Assembly (NCBI GenBank): GCA_951812925.1
Contig: OX638369.1
Span: forward strand, 21,729,329-21,793,328
Length of the DNA stretch: 64,000 nucleotides
DNA from: Calliopum simillimum
Lineage: Eukaryota > Arthropoda > Insecta > Diptera > Lauxaniidae
Direction of reading: 5' to 3'
The position numbers and the translations under genes are program-made. Below are positions 46,976 through 60,660 of this stretch, one piece after another; position 1 is the first letter of the stretch; every line of letters begins with the position of its first letter. Under the pieces are notes generated by a model, which was not told the origin of the DNA, ran no database searches, and saw only the letters and a list, made by a program, of their open reading frames with translations.

Positions 46976-49900
46976 TTGCTAAAAATATGTTGGGGAGATG
47001 AGGGTTAATTAAATATACAAACATGTAATCCTGGAAACTCTTACAAAAATTTGTATGCTATTTAACACCCATGTACAACATATGCGTTGGAAATCAAAGT
47101 TATTGGAAATTGATTGTTTTAAACATCAATAAAAAATGTGGAAAAAAATATTAATTTTAATTTATTGGCATTAACTAAAAGCATAGAGTATGTTTTGGTT
47201 CAAAAATATTTGAAACAGCGTTTAGTTTTCTTATTTTTCAACAAAAAGGAAAAACTGACGGTACTGGGTACTAGCCCGTAATTTGGTTCATTTACCTTCG
47301 CAAAAATTAATTACCTTTTTTATTGTGCGTAAGATATACATATGTAAGTACAAATATACCTCTAAACAGCCATTTTCCAACGTTTAACAAAGATATCTGA
47401 AGAACAGGAGTCAATTCAGAGAATCTGAGATCTATTCGTATTGATTAGGTCATAATTACCCGAAATCAACTCCGAAACTCTACGCGACAAAGTCATAGCT
47501 ACTTAGGTACAATGCCGTGTCGGACTTTGTCTGAGTTCCATAACCACGTCCTATCTTTAAAAGGCTACTCTTCAAGACATACGATAATCCACAGCTTCTA
47601 TCCCCTTTTCAATATTTTTGATTAACAAAATTGACATCCATCTATAGAAAACCTCTTAGTTTATGTTTATTTGGTCTAGACGCACTGTTAAGTTAACAAA
47701 GTTAAATCATAATCTTTCGATTGGAACGAACCACATCGTTTTTAGTTTAGTTAATCCAGAAATAATACGCAGATGAAAATTACTGAAAGAAGAGACTTCT
47801 ACTAACCACTCGTATGTACAAGGGGATCAGGTTATATTTTCAAACATGACAAATTTTTGTTTAAACGTTTGATGAGGGTTAATTTACATGCACTCTGTTG
47901 CATGCAATATAATTTGTGAAGTATGGTCATTTATGTACTTGTTATGGGAATTCAAGATGAAAATACACAGTTGGGATAATTTTTATTGTCTTCTATACAT
48001 TAAGTGCATGTGTGTGAATAAAACGTGCTTACGGCTTATTGTGCTTATGTTGTGAAATTATTGATTTGCTTTTACAAAACGTGTTGCTCATACAAGCATT
48101 AAGCAAAATAACTACATATGTGTTTGTTAGTAAATTTTACACCACAAACCCACACTTGTGAGTATTGGTTGATATTCTGTTGACAGCATATTTCTCGGAC
48201 AACTTCTTCTTACGCATTTTGTACCACTAACAACTTGAACAACAACTAATTCTAGCCATGATATATTTAAATTTTAATTAAGTTGCTCCCGTGTGCAGAG
48301 TTTATTTCACACTAACACACGTATCAGATATGTACACGTATTTGTAGGTTGATTGACCAACATATACGTACATACACATGTCCTTTCAGAACAGTAGAAC
48401 AGTAACACAACCAATACATTAATTTGGTAAGAAAATTAATTGCAAAACTATCATGTAACAATTCTGACTTATTAAAATTGTATGACAAATAATCAAAGCT
48501 TTGTAGCTAACTAGTTAGAAGCAGTTTATATTACTGTGACATTTCTACTTAAACTTTGACATATATTCGTACGTTCTTGCTATAAATTGAATTATAAGCA
48601 GTTTGAGAATTATTTGAAACTAAATTTTCCTTTGCTTTTCATTATGAGTGGCTCCTAAGTAGTTGTTGATTATATCATTTGACCAGAAAGTTGCTAATTT
48701 TCGTTTGAATAATTAGAAGCTGCAAGAAGTTTGCCACAAAATGCATAATGAACATAGCTTAATGTAGCACTAAGCCAAATTGTTATTTACTTGAAATAGC
48801 AGTTCGGTGACAAAAGATTCGCCGCCAATAAAGAAGACGTTAAGTATAAATTTTAAGTGATGGTCTTATCCATACCATGAAATTTTTATACCGTTATTTA
48901 TAAAGTTTTACATGTCTAGTTTTAGAAAATATTTAATATTCAATAAACTGCATCTCCAAAACTTAAATCCGAAACGAAATATCAAGTCCAAAACTTAAGA
49001 TATCGCAGAATTCAAATATCACTAGTGAAATTTTGCAAGCCTTTTCGAAAAATCCTATGTGTACCAAAGAGTCAAAAAAATTTTTTTTAGAAACTTTCTT
49101 TTTAACTTTTATTCCAAAAAGTACAAAAACTTTAGAAAAATCTTTTTGGTCAAATATTAATAAAATCGGAAACATCAAATTTTTTTATCTCGTACTTCAC
49201 GGAGAAAACCCCAGTTTAGATAATTTTCCAAAAAAATTTTGTTCAAGGCAAATTCGCTATCGATCGGTATAGGTTTTATAAAGTTTAAAATTGGTGCAAG
49301 AATCAAATTTGGCTTACTGGTCTAACCAATACACTGCCAGAACGCATTTGTTGGTTTAAACTTCTTTTCAATTTTACCACCTCCCCACCCCTCCCAGAAC
49401 TCCAAAATATTTGAAAATTGATATGATCCCTCACCCAGAAAATTATCAACTAAGGCTCTTGATAGCCCGCCATAGATGTTTTTCCTTAAGTATACCCATA
49501 TATTTTTAATTTTAACCATAAAGCCTTCGAGTGATCTTCGGAAACCTTCGGGTGTCTCAGAAAAAGAATCAAAGAAAGCTTGTTCGGGTGTCCAAGAAAA
49601 CTACCAGTGGATGGTATTTAAGGTCTTCACTTACCTGTGAAATTTCGTCAAAATAGCATCTATTGTGTGCGAGATATAATGAAAGATATAAGATTTATAT
49701 TGGAAAGTTTTGGCAAATTTTGTTCCTTTATGCCATTTATCGGCTAAAATTTAAATTTTTTTTCTTGTAAGTTAATCTTTAGATATGTAGGTAGGGTTTG
49801 TTGCGTAAAACCCAAAGCATGAAATTTTGATCTGTGCTGAAAATTTTATTCTGGCAAAATAAGGTCCCTTTTCTCGTGACGCATCAAATATACAATGTAC

Positions 49901-50254
49901 ATCCAAGTGGTTCTCTAAGACTTTCTTTGCAAAAGCTCTTAGCGTCAAGTACGCAATGGGCGGCCCATTTTTGAGGCCTAAGTAAATCATCTCCCGGATC
50001 TAATCTAACTTAACTTGGACATATTTGAAGCCATTTTTCATGTTCAGACCTTTTTTAGGAAGGTATTGAATCAGGCTATAAGTACAAAGTAAATTTATTT
50101 GGTAATAAAACGAGATATACTAAACTTCGTATGTACGTAAAACTTACGTAGTATTAGTATTAAATTAGTATCTTCATCTTAGTCTTGGACAACTTACGTT
50201 TCAAGTAAACTTCTGTCATCTGTAAACTTGCCCTTATCTAAAATTTTGGCATAT
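46976..50254. other. Gap without recognisable gene
   Basis: Long AT-rich stretch. At 49630-49690, GTGAAATTTCGTCAAAATAG and GTGCGAGATATAATG match the unit of the tandem array at 53035-54245, so a single stray unit lies here. Frames at 48963-49272 on both strands are shadows of each other with no domain. Confidence 0.4.
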
Positions 50255-52127
50255 ATAGGGTATAATCGATAAAGTTAAGAAACTTTTAGGAGTGTAAAAT
50301 GTATCCATGAGGAGTAATAGGCTAAAGCTGATTTTCTACCTTGTTTTGCAAAAACAAATTTTCTTGAGTCACCCTAACGTTTTAGAGAATTTTTTTGGTG
50401 AATATTTTAGTTAATTGTATGAGATTTTCACGGGTGTATTTGACTTAAATGGATTTAAAGGAATTTTGCAAACTTCTGGACCTTTAAAGTTGATATTTAA
50501 ATTTTTTTTTTTTACTTTGATGGCCATTCTAGTACGAAAAGTTCCAATTAACATGCCTTTTTGTAATTTTTTTGGAGTCCTCTTTTAGGTTTCTTTAGTT
50601 CAGTAGTATACGTACCTTTGTTATACCAACTTTTTAATTTGAGAACAGAAAAAAATTCTTTTGAAAAACAGTTCACTCGAAGGCTCCGCTAGATTAAGGG
50701 TAGCTAGTGCATGCAGCGCAACATGCGAGTAATGTGTGTGTTTTTACATGAAGTTATTTTTTTCTGATCCCAAATCAAACTAGTAAGGGTGTAACTATTG
50801 GCCTGGCCCAAAAATAAATACCCTACACTGCAATATTTTGAAAATTTTGCTTATATGGGAAGTGCCACGCCCTCTTGTCCGAGTTCACCCAGTTTTTGCT
50901 CAGAGCTTAAATTTATAGTTCTTAGTGTCTGAGGGAAATTTGGTTGAATTATCTCAAAAAACGTTTTCAGTATAGAGTTTTGAAACTTTTGCTTATATAG
51001 GAGGTGCCACGCCCTCTTGTCCGAGTTCGTCTAGTTTTAGTTTAGAGCGTGCATTTATAGTTTTCAGTATTTGGGTGAAATTTAGTTGGATTATCTCAAA
51101 AAACGCTTTCAGTATAGCATTTTGAAGCTTTTGCTTATATGGGAGGTGCCACGCCCCCTTGTCTGATTTCACTCAATTTTTGTTGAGAGCTTTCATTTAT
51201 CATTTTGAGTGTCTGAGTCAAATTTGGTTCGATTATCTCAAAAAACGCTTTTAGTATAGCGTTTTGAAGCTTTTGCTTGTATGGGAGGTGCCACGCCCCC
51301 TCGTCCGAATTTGCCCAGTTTTTTCTCAGAGCTTGCGCTTTTAATTCGTAGTATTTGTGTGCATTTTGGTTGCATTGTCGTAAAAACGTTTCCTAAAGTT
51401 GCATTTTGAACATACTTTTTGTATGGGCGGTAGGCGTGTCCGCTAACCGATTTTGCTCATTTTTAATCCCCCGAGCTATCTTTGACGGCGAAGGTAGTGT
51501 TGCAAATTTTATTGAATTATCTTGCTTAGTTTTCCCAAAAAATGTATTTCCACACACAGCCGTTACCCAGCCAGCCACCCAGCCAGCAAAACAGACGGAC
51601 ATGGCTATATCAGGAGATGACGCTGATCAAGAATATATTAAGTTTTCAATATCTGCCACGCCTCCTTCACTGCGTTACAAACGGAAGGGCAAAGTGAATA
51701 TACCCTGGGTGTAGGGTATAAAAATTAGTATTATAAATGTACTAGCGAATTGAAGGAAATTTAACGAAGACTCCAAGAAAACGTGTAAAAATGTATGTAA
51801 ATGGCATTTTTTATAATAAAATGGCCGCCAAAGTCAAAAATAAGGAAAACAAAATGATAATATCAATGTTGATGGTCTGGAACTTTGCGGAATCTTTTTG
51901 AAACCTATAACCAAATACACTTTAAGAAAGCTCATATAATTAGTTAAAAGTTTCTTATAAAAAAAATGTTCTCTTAAATGTAAGGGAAACCAAAGAGAAA
52001 TCAGCTTTAACCCTAAAACTCCACAAAAGTAGATTTTAGACTCTTCCGCCAAGTGCAATTTATTGTTAGTCTAGACCTCCTCGATCACCTTCCAGAAGCT
52101 TCGTCACCATATTGATTACACCCTGTA
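50255..52127. mobile_element. Foldback element (family X) with a DINE-like insertion in its loop
   Basis: The left arm (about 50255-50645) begins TAGGGTATAATC, and the right arm (about 51726-52127) ends with the inverse of AGGGTGTAATCA. Inverted phrases line up along both arms: AAAGCTGATTT, AGTTAATTGTATGAG/ACTAATTATATGAG, GGCCATTYTA and TTTGGAGTCCTC/CTTGGAGTCTTC. The original loop (about 50646-50779) holds CATGCAGCGCAACATGCGAG. DINE-like copy C was inserted there (50780-51725). A half copy of the same family is at 61890-62315. Confidence 0.82.
50780..51725 (-). mobile_element. DINE-1-like element, copy C (142-bp internal units)
   Basis: Complete copy on the minus strand: CTAG end at 50780-50783 followed by TAAGGGTGTAACTATTGGCC; TATACCC start near 51716-51725. 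The 3' unit marker (GGTGCCACGCCC on the plus strand) falls at 50863, 51005, 51147 and 51289, exactly 142 bp apart. The GTCY tract appears as CAGCCAGC...CAGACGGACATGG (51568-51607). The plus frame 51406-51714 crosses it and is not a gene. Confidence 0.85.
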
Positions 52128-53034
52128 TAATATAGCACACTTTTCAGAACTAAACTCAAATATAAGCCATTTTCAATTCATTGTTAAGAAATATAAACGA
52201 ATACATTACATTTTAATGATATTAGGGTAATAAAGTTTACACAAATCACTAACTACTGGAATAAAGTACTTAAATATATCATACGATATAATTTCGCTTA
52301 ATGTGATATATATTAATTTGGCAATTAAACGTAGCATTTTAATGACTTAAATGTAACCAACATATCGCATACATTTGTATATCGTAAATTTCTTTGATTT
52401 TAGCAAATATTTGATTTAGAGATTTTATCAGAAAACTTTCAACAACAACAACAACAACAACAACAAATGATGACGACGTCTTAAGCGTCACATGTTACAC
52501 ACGTAATACACCAGAGAAAACGAGTCACATGAAATCGCTGAACCATTTGTTAAAGCAGCCGTTGGCAAGCAAGCGTGGCGTGTTAATTAAGAGAAATGGT
52601 GCGAATATAATTAATGACAACAACTACCGCAGTAACAACGACAGCAACAACAACAACAACAACTCAACAACAACAACAACAAACATATAAAGCATTAGCG
52701 ATAGCTTGGATTAACATGAAAATGTACAATTCTGCCACATGATATGTCTTAGTGGAGGTGTGTGTGAAATTGAAAATATTTGAACAAAATGTAAATTATG
52801 CAAAATTACACTTATACACACACATACACTACTATAATTTAAGTGTACATGAAAGTGTACACATATACATTTACTCATATGAACTTCAAACTACACACAC
52901 ACATATGAACTGGATATATAAACAAAGTTAAATGTCATGTAAGTCAACACTCAAGACATCATAGTTTACCATCACCACCTGAAGACACATACTTATACAA
53001 ATATTACTTGCTTACATATGCATATATGTATGAA
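52128..53034. other. Gap with (CAA)n and CA-rich repeats
   Basis: CAA tracts at 52440-52466 and 52644-52683. CACACA/TACACA-rich sequence at 52800-52910 and ATATGTATG words near 53020. No gene recognised. Confidence 0.5.
52440..52683. repeat. Two (CAA)n microsatellites
   Basis: AACAACAAC triplets fill 52440-52466. A second, interrupted tract lies at 52644-52683 (CAGCAACAACAAC...CTCAACAACAAC). Confidence 0.95.
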
Positions 53035-54245
53035 TATATTTGAGGGTGTATTTTATTACAAAAATGAAAGAGGGCAAGCAACTTAGTGTAGGACATGTGT
53101 TTGAAAAAGTGGGCGTGGCAAATATTTCATTAAACACACTTTTCGGAAAGTATATGAGAATGACCTTCCGCATTAATCTACTACGTTGTAACAAAATAAC
53201 TTATATAGTTTGCGAGATATAACAGGATCTAGCGAAAAATATGTCGCGCCTTTGAAAAGTGAATCAAACTAGTATTCGAGGATGTATTGCGCTTAAATTG
53301 TACTTTTCGGAAACTGTATTTGTATTATTGTTCGGTACCTGCATAGAAAATTTAATCAAAATAACTTTTATAGTTTGCGGGATATAATAGGATGTAATGT
53401 AAAGTGTCGAAAAATGTGTCGCGGCATTAAAAAGTGAATGATGTACTGCGCTTAAATCCAACTTTTCAGAAAGTGTAATGGTATTAGTGTTCATGACCAG
53501 TATAGAAAATTTCAACAAAATAACTTGCATAGTTTGCGAGGTATAATGGCATGTAACGAAATATGTCGCGGCCTTGAAAAGTGAATATAACAAACTTACG
53601 GCGATGTACAGCGCTTAAATCACACTTTTCAATAATTGTATGGTATTGACTTTTGGTTTCTACACCAAAAATTCCATTAAAATAACTGCTATAGTTTGCG
53701 AGATATAATAGGATGTAACGAAAAGTGTCGCAAAATGTGTCACGGCTGTGAAAAGTCAATCAAACAAATCATAGAAAATTTTGTAAAATAACTTGTACAC
53801 ATAGTTAGTGAGTTATAATGGGATGTAACGAAAAGTGTCGAAAAATGTGTCGCACCCTTGAAAAGTGAATCAAAAGAGTTTTCAAGAATGTACTGCGCTT
53901 AAATTCAACTTTTCGAAAAAAGTAATGGTATTGGCGTTCTTTACCTACACAGAAAATTTTATCAAAATAGCATATATTGCTTGCGAGATATAATGGGATG
54001 TAACGAAAAGTAGCGAAAAATGTGACGAGTCCTTGAAAAGTGAATCAAACAAATTTTCGAAGATGAACAGCGCTTACATCTCAATTTTCAGTAAGTGTAT
54101 GGTATTGACGTTTGGTCTCTACACCGAAAATTTCATCAAAATTAATTACATAGTTTGCGAGGCATAATAAGATGTAACGAAAAGTGTCGAAAATTGTGTC
54201 GCGGCCTTGAAAATTCAATCAAGCAAGTTTTCAAGGATGTTTATT
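53035..54245. repeat. ~165-bp degenerate tandem array, seven units
   Basis: The phrase TAGTTTGCGAGATATAATRG recurs at 53206, 53371, 53530, 53692, 53802, about 53976 and 54151 (spacings about 165, 159, 162, 110, 174 and 175). Each is followed by ATGTAACGAAAAGTGTCGAA, GTGTCGCGGCCTTGAAAAGT and, further on, TGCGCTTAAATC. Units are diverged. Minus frames 53264-53593 and 53484-53759 translate the repeat. A lone related unit is at 49630-49690. Confidence 0.9.
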
Positions 54246-55350
54246 TTACCCATTATTTTTGCTTAAGTTGGATGGTCATATAAAACTGAGAGAATGCTAC
54301 ATGATGCGAATAAGATTATCTTTTTCGTCTCCAAGGCAACAAGCTTCGATAACTTTACAATTACATCTGGAAAAATTTCAAGTTCCTCCTTGAATAATCT
54401 GAGCAACGTTTTTTATGATATCTAGGAAGCTGTTCAAGTTATTTTGATGAAATCTGGTATTTGGGTACCGAACATAAAGGTTGACGTAAACAGACAGCTG
54501 CCATGCCCTGTTTTTAAGGATATTGCCACTTTAAGTGTCAAGGAATTGCGACTGCGTGCATGCGAAGATCATATCAGTCATATAACATTTTATCAACGCT
54601 TTGTACAAAATTTTCAATCACAATTTATTTGAAAATATACAGCCACCCTAAACAAACAACAAACATTATTGCATAGACACATATTTAATTAACGTGATTA
54701 GACGTGATGATAAGTGTGACGTTGAACGTTGTTCATTGCTATCGTCGTCATCGCATGTAGTAACTAACTGTCGTCAGCGTAGCACTAAAATCGCGTATGT
54801 AGGTGCTATATGTATTTAAGCCTGAATCCTTTGATTTAGTGCTCATATTAGAGCGTTTCTATTACGAAAAAGAACAACACTCAATGTTTGTACTCCACTC
54901 GTAAGAACTCTTGAAGTTGTCTTATTTTTGTGATGTGATTTCTAATTAAGATTTTTAATTAAAAAGAAAAACAGTTTAATTAAAAACTGAAATACGTGCA
55001 AGCTACATAATAAAGATGAACTTGAGATTATTAAAGTTCTTCAAACTTCTTCATAAATGTCAAAATAATATACATACTTTTATTTTTGAAGCCAAAAAGC
55101 CCTAATAATAATGTGGAAATTCAAAATTGATGCTTCAGAATTTATTCTTCTTTTTAACATTTAATAGGGTAAGGTAACCAGCTGTGGGCCGTCACCGGTT
55201 GTGGGCCACCCCTTGTATTTTTTGACATTTATAAAATGTAAAAGATCTGAGAATGAGGTTATGTATACATTGACAATAGACAGTATTAGCGCAAACACTG
55301 AAGTGAAAGGACGCATCTGACACGCAGCTACAAAAAAAAAAAAAAAAAAA
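54246..55350. other. Gap; truncated repeat before copy D
   Basis: The frame 54444-54632 sits in a locally less AT-rich stretch but shows no domain. At 55170-55210 the word TGTGGGCC is repeated (CAGCTGTGGGCCGTCACCGG and TTGTGGGCCACC), probably the end of a repeat that is cut by an A run (55332-55350) and the next element. Confidence 0.35.
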
Positions 55351-56141
55351 CTAGTAAGGCTGTTACCTTTGGCCTGGCCAAACATTAAATAACTAAAACA
55401 GCAGTATTTTGAAAATTTTGCTAATATGGGAGGTGCCAAGCCCTCCGAATTCACCCAGTTTTTTCGCAGAGCTTGCATTTATAGTTCTTAGTATTTGAGT
55501 GAAATTTGGTTAAATTATCTGAAAAAATGTTTTCAGACTAGCGTTTTGAAGTTTTTGTTTATATGGGAGGAGCTACGCCCTCTTGTCCGATTTTATCCAG
55601 TTTTTGCTTAAAGCTTGAATTTATAGTTTTAAGTGTCTGAGTCAAATCTAGTTCGATTATCTCAAAAAACGCTTACAGTACAGCGTTTTGATGCTTTTGC
55701 TTATATGATAGGTGCCACGCCCTCTTGTTCAAATTCTACTAGTTTTTGCTCAGAGCTTGCGCTGACAATTCGTAGTATTTATGTGTATTTTGGTTGCATT
55801 GTTGTGGAAAATACTCCAAAATTTGCATTTTGAAAGTATTTTTTGTATGGGCGGTAGGCGTGTCCGTTGACCGATTTCGCTCATTTTCAATACCCACCCA
55901 AGCTTACTTTAACGACGGAGGATTTGTATCAAATTGCATTAAATTATCTTGCTTAGTTTTCCCAAAAAATGTATTTCCACACACAGCCAGCCAGCCAGCC
56001 AGCCAGTCAGACAGACGGACATGGCTATATCGACTCAGGAGGTGACGCTGATCAAGAATATATATACTTTTCTATATCCGCCACGCCTCCTTCTCTGCGT
56101 TACAAACGGAAGGACAAAGTGAATATACCCTGGGTGTAGGG
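55351..56141 (-). mobile_element. DINE-1-like element, copy D
   Basis: Minus-strand copy: CTAG at 55351-55354 followed by TAAGGCTGTTACCTTTGGCC. Unit markers GGTGCCAAGCC, GGAGCTACGCC and GGTGCCACGCC lie at about 55434, 55571 and 55713 (spacings 137 and 142). A long GGCT/GTCY tract (CAGCCAGCCAGCCAGCCAGC, 55984 onward, then CAGACGGACATGG) is present. The start decays after CCCTGGGTGTAGGG (56141), so the TATAAAA end is missing. Confidence 0.8.
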
Positions 56142-56194
56142 ACTATTCAACTTTTTTAAAAATAATTGCTATTTTCATTGTGATATAACGGTTT

Positions 56195-56280
56195 TGGCAA
56201 TGTGTCATTCTCCGTTTATTTATTCTCCATTTAGTCATTCTCCGTATAAGAATTCTCCACCTGGTTTTATAAAATAAAAA
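56195..56280 (-). repeat. Inverse cluster of the ACGGAGAATGA motif
   Basis: TCATTCTCCG at about 56205 and 56235, with relaxed copies ATTCTCCAT and ATTCTCCAC between and after. It is the inverse of the motif that recurs at 25885-26480. Confidence 0.55.
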
Positions 56281-59200
56281 TTAAAATTTATTCTTAAAAC
56301 ACTTAAATAAACTTCTCAATAATCCAACATAAATTTTTTGGGGTTTCGTCCTGGTTATTTTCGAAAATTTTTTAGTTCTGATTTTTTTTTGACTAAATTG
56401 AAGTTTTTGGTTTCAGGGCCGCTCAGATAAACTTTTCTGAAATTTTACAAAAAATTTAAAACCAAATTCCGTTTTGATGAATAGGTATGCAACGATTTGA
56501 GCTTCGATCAATTTTAAATGATTTAAACTATTATTTTTTAGTGTGTATTTAAGTATAATGGCGAACGTAAAAAAAGTACGATTTAAAATAAATTTTTCGG
56601 AATTTTGGCACAAGTAATTTTAAGATTTTGGATCTTGTTTGTGTTCAGGATGTTTCAATAAAATAAATAAATAAACAACCATCTGGTAACTCTAAAAATT
56701 TATGTAAGATTTTTCTGAAGTTTATTTAAGCGTTTTGAGCCAAAAATTTTATTTAATTTTATAAGTTTATTGTTTCAGCTAAATTTCCAAAAAAAAACAT
56801 ATGGCAACCTTGAAAGTTTATGTTCATTTTTCAAAAATTTTCCAGAAGTTAAGGTCATCATATTCTATACCTTCAATTAATAAAAAAGTAAAAAAATAGG
56901 TGGGGACTAAAAAGGCATGTTTTGGTATATTTTTTGGATATTAATCAGTATATAATTAAATTCTTTCGTTCGGAATTTTGTTTTCCTATCGTCAACAAAA
57001 TTTTTGCCATAGGCTTCTTAAGGACAGAAAGTGTTTAACAACCCGAAAAAACTTCGTCTTTGGCCTCAAATGATCAAAAATTATACCATTTTGGTCAAAG
57101 CATCCCAACCGTTCCGTATTTTGCCATACATTTTTTAGATCATGCCAATAGCATTCGAGTACCTCTTGAAACCGTTTTGTACTTAAGTACATACCCACAA
57201 AAAATGTATATTCAAAATCTCACGCTACTTCGAAACTCTAAAACTACATTTTGTATAAAAGCTGTTGGCGCAAGATCATCATGACATCTCACAAAGAATA
57301 TCTTAATCCATTTTATCCTGCTTTTATGGGTTTTTTTGACCACTTTTTCAAAAAACTTTATTTTTATAGGCTAACCATTCTACAAAATTTCCCAAATAGT
57401 ACTATCAAATGCTTTCAGAAACTGCACTCAAAATAATGTTTGTATTTTTCATGTTGCACTGCGTAATTGCACAGAACTTTGAGGGAGCCCTACATTAACT
57501 TTTTAAGGATGGAGTTGTTGCAACCTCACAAAACTTTTAAGTTGTAATCCACAGCGTGCAAAATTCGTAAATTTGGGAAATAAAATTAGGTGTTTTTTTA
57601 TGATGATCCGGATTTCTTTTTTATTGCTATCTGAGTACGCAAATCTTCAGTACACAGAGCAACTACAACTTGCAATTAATTTTAAGAGGTAGGACCACAG
57701 ATGCTTTTTTGAACTTAAACTTTTTTTATGAGATTTTTCGACGAAATTTACGTTTTATGAATTCATTAAGTTCAAGAAATGGTATTATTTATTTGAATTT
57801 TTGTTTTTGAAATATGTTAACTAGATATTTTAATTTAAATTTATGCCATAATATTATTATTTGTACACATAAATTTTCAGACTTATGACCGGATAACGAT
57901 CCCTCACAGAACACAATGTGGCATCGGCTATGCAAAAACTTTCTCTCTCTCTCTACTTTGCGAGTTATTATCGCATGAAGTACAGACATTTTTACTCTTC
58001 ACAAGTAAAGTACAGTCCTTTGCATGGAGTTGACATTCCTTTGTTTTAAAGAATGTTAATTTGGAGAGTACTAAGATGATGATTAAAGCCCATCTCTATT
58101 GATTAATTCATAGTAAAATTTCATGAAATAAATTTAAAATAAAAGAAGAAATGTTATTTAAAGGTTTTCTTGAAATAGCGTCAATTAAGGATCTCAATTA
58201 CTAATTCCCCTTTTTAAAAGCTCACTCCTTGCATATATAATCAGGCTGTTTGTATAAAATTTTAGTTTGAGCAAGTATGTGTATGTGCGCTGTATTAACG
58301 AAAGTCCTTTTGATTGATTGTTCTTTTTACTTAATTTAATGAATTATTTAACTTTTATTTTTTTTTTTTTAGCTTTTTTTTTTGTTTTCGTCTTTGTTTT
58401 ATTTGGTTTAACGAAAATTTTCCTTTTTGTATTTATTATTTGAGAACACTGGAAAAAAATTTTATTTCTTCTAAAAAGTAAAAGAAACTTAATTGATAGA
58501 CATAAGGAAATGTTCCATAAAGTCTTCATGACAAACGGATTATGCCCCAAAATATTAAATGCACTTTTTTTCTCAATGTATAATTTCATCTTTGTGTATG
58601 TATTGAAACTTTAAGGTCTATTCGTTGTTAGTTTTTGTTATTCAGCCTTTTTTTTTTTTGTTTTTTGTTGGTTTTTGCTATGTTTCCGGTAGAAGCATCA
58701 TTAACAAAATGTTGATTTAATTCGCTTTTGTTTGTTTTGTTTTATTTTTCATTTCTTTGTTTTTGCTTTTATTTCTGTTGCTCTTATGTTTTTATTCAAC
58801 TGTCGTAGTTTTAGGATTCATTTCAAGTTGATTAACATAATCTATGTTGAGACTGAAAAAGCAAAAAAAAAAAAATGTTTTTCCAAGCAACATAACAGCA
58901 TTTAATTTCTTTCAGCGGCAATTTCAATCCAAATGAAATATCGTGGAAAAATTTATTTTTTTATTTTCGCCATAGTAACTTAATAAAATTAAAGAGAATT
59001 CAAAAGTTCCGGCCTTAAAACCCTAAGAAGGAAGACGTGATTTATTATGAAGAATAAAACTCAAGAACTGAAACAATTTCGGGTATGAAAGATGATTTTA
59101 TAGAAAACCAACAACTTTAATTTTATTTCAAATTTAATGAAAATTTTTAAGTTAATTATATCATCAAGAAAAACAAATAAAAACAATACGAAATAAAATT

Positions 59201-60660
59201 TAAGAAAAAAATTTTTCAGTGTAATTTTTTTTGTCTACACTAACCCTGAGAATTTCGTAAAAATCAGATAAAATGCCGAGGAGCTAAGAATTTTCATATA
59301 TGTGAGTATCCAAAAGTGGCATCGAACGTCCTATGTCCGCCATCTTGGATTTTTTTGTAATTTCGAAAATCATTTTACAAAAGTCATATGTATGTCAAAT
59401 ACTAGCTTTTCACCAATTTTCAAAAAAAATCAAAGACGTCTCCACTGCTTTTTTCTACACCACCAAATGCCCCCAATTTCTCTTTAGTTTTCCCATTGTT
59501 GTAGGAACCTCGTTCTTCCATAATTAAAATGAACACTGTTTGGGTACATTGATAAATGAAGAACAATTTCGCCATTGTTTTCTTTGTGCTGCTTCGTATT
59601 GTCAGACCCGCAATAACTTTATGCCATCAATTTAACAGCACACAAAGATTGCAAATACAAATGCAAGCAAGAAACGGAAGCTGAAGAATGGAGTGTGGGG
59701 GGAAAAAATCTAAAGCCCACCAGTAAACGTCGTTGGTTACTTACCAACATCAAAGTCATTCAATTATGCGCCATATAAATGCGGCGCCCCCTTATTACTT
59801 TTCTTGACGTGATGTTCTGTTAATAAAAGACCACACATACAAGTACATAGAAGAAATTGAATGATTGCCTGCCTCATACGTTTTTAGATCAAACTAATAT
59901 ATATTTGTGTGTGTATGTGTGGTCTTTTGTAATTTTCTTATGAATACATGCAAACACTATTCTTTGGCCAAGGCTGCATTGATGGTGCAAGAACGGTCCA
60001 TCCGTTTGTATGTTTAAAGTTCACAGCAGTGTATGTATGTACTTTAATAAAACTGTATGCAGTATCTTTGTATTTTTGAATGTGTGTACTTTTTAGCTGA
60101 TTACATTGTGAACAAAGAGTTGCTTTGTTTCGCCTACCTGGTTTCGTTTCGCTTACTTGCACGGTACGAGTACTCGTATTATTAATATTGTTAATGGTAT
60201 ATTTTTTATTGGCTTGATTCTTTGTTAACTATGTCGGTAATTAAATTTACAAGGTTAAATGGGTCACTTAAGAATAAGTATAATATATTTTGTATGGTCT
60301 TTGTATTTTACTGTGACTTGCAATGGCTTGCATTCATTCAGAAGACAGTGTAGAATTGTTTACTTATTGCATTAAGTATATCAATATTAAACTAACAGAA
60401 TATTACATTTTAAATTCTTTTTTAAAAAATAAAGAACATCGGTGCAAATGAGAAGATAAAATATCAATATATTCTTTTGAGCTTACTGTTCAGTATGTTT
60501 AACTAAAACACCAACAAAATTACAAAAACAATGCAAACTGCATACAGAGAAAAATAGACAAATTTTTGGAAGGCTGGTTTTCGTTACGCTCCTACATTTC
60601 ATAGAAACCCTGCAGTAAAAATATGAAACAGTCTACAAAAAATACTAGGTCACGGTTAGT
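56281..60660. other. Gap without recognisable gene
   Basis: The part to about 56830 has CATCTGGTAACTCT and CATATGGCAACCTTG phrases related to the foldback at 36237-37742. A short inverted pair (ACACTGGAAAAAAA at 58447; TTTTTTTCTCAATGT at about 58565) may mark a 130-bp MITE. TTTTTGTTTT-rich sequence at 58360-58800. A repeat phrase TCCGCCATCTTGG is near 59337. No domain-bearing frame. Confidence 0.4.

Noticed and set aside
53264..53759. Two overlapping minus-strand frames with similar protein sequence
   Set aside because: They are translations of a ~165-bp tandem repeat, so their similarity is a result of the DNA repeat.
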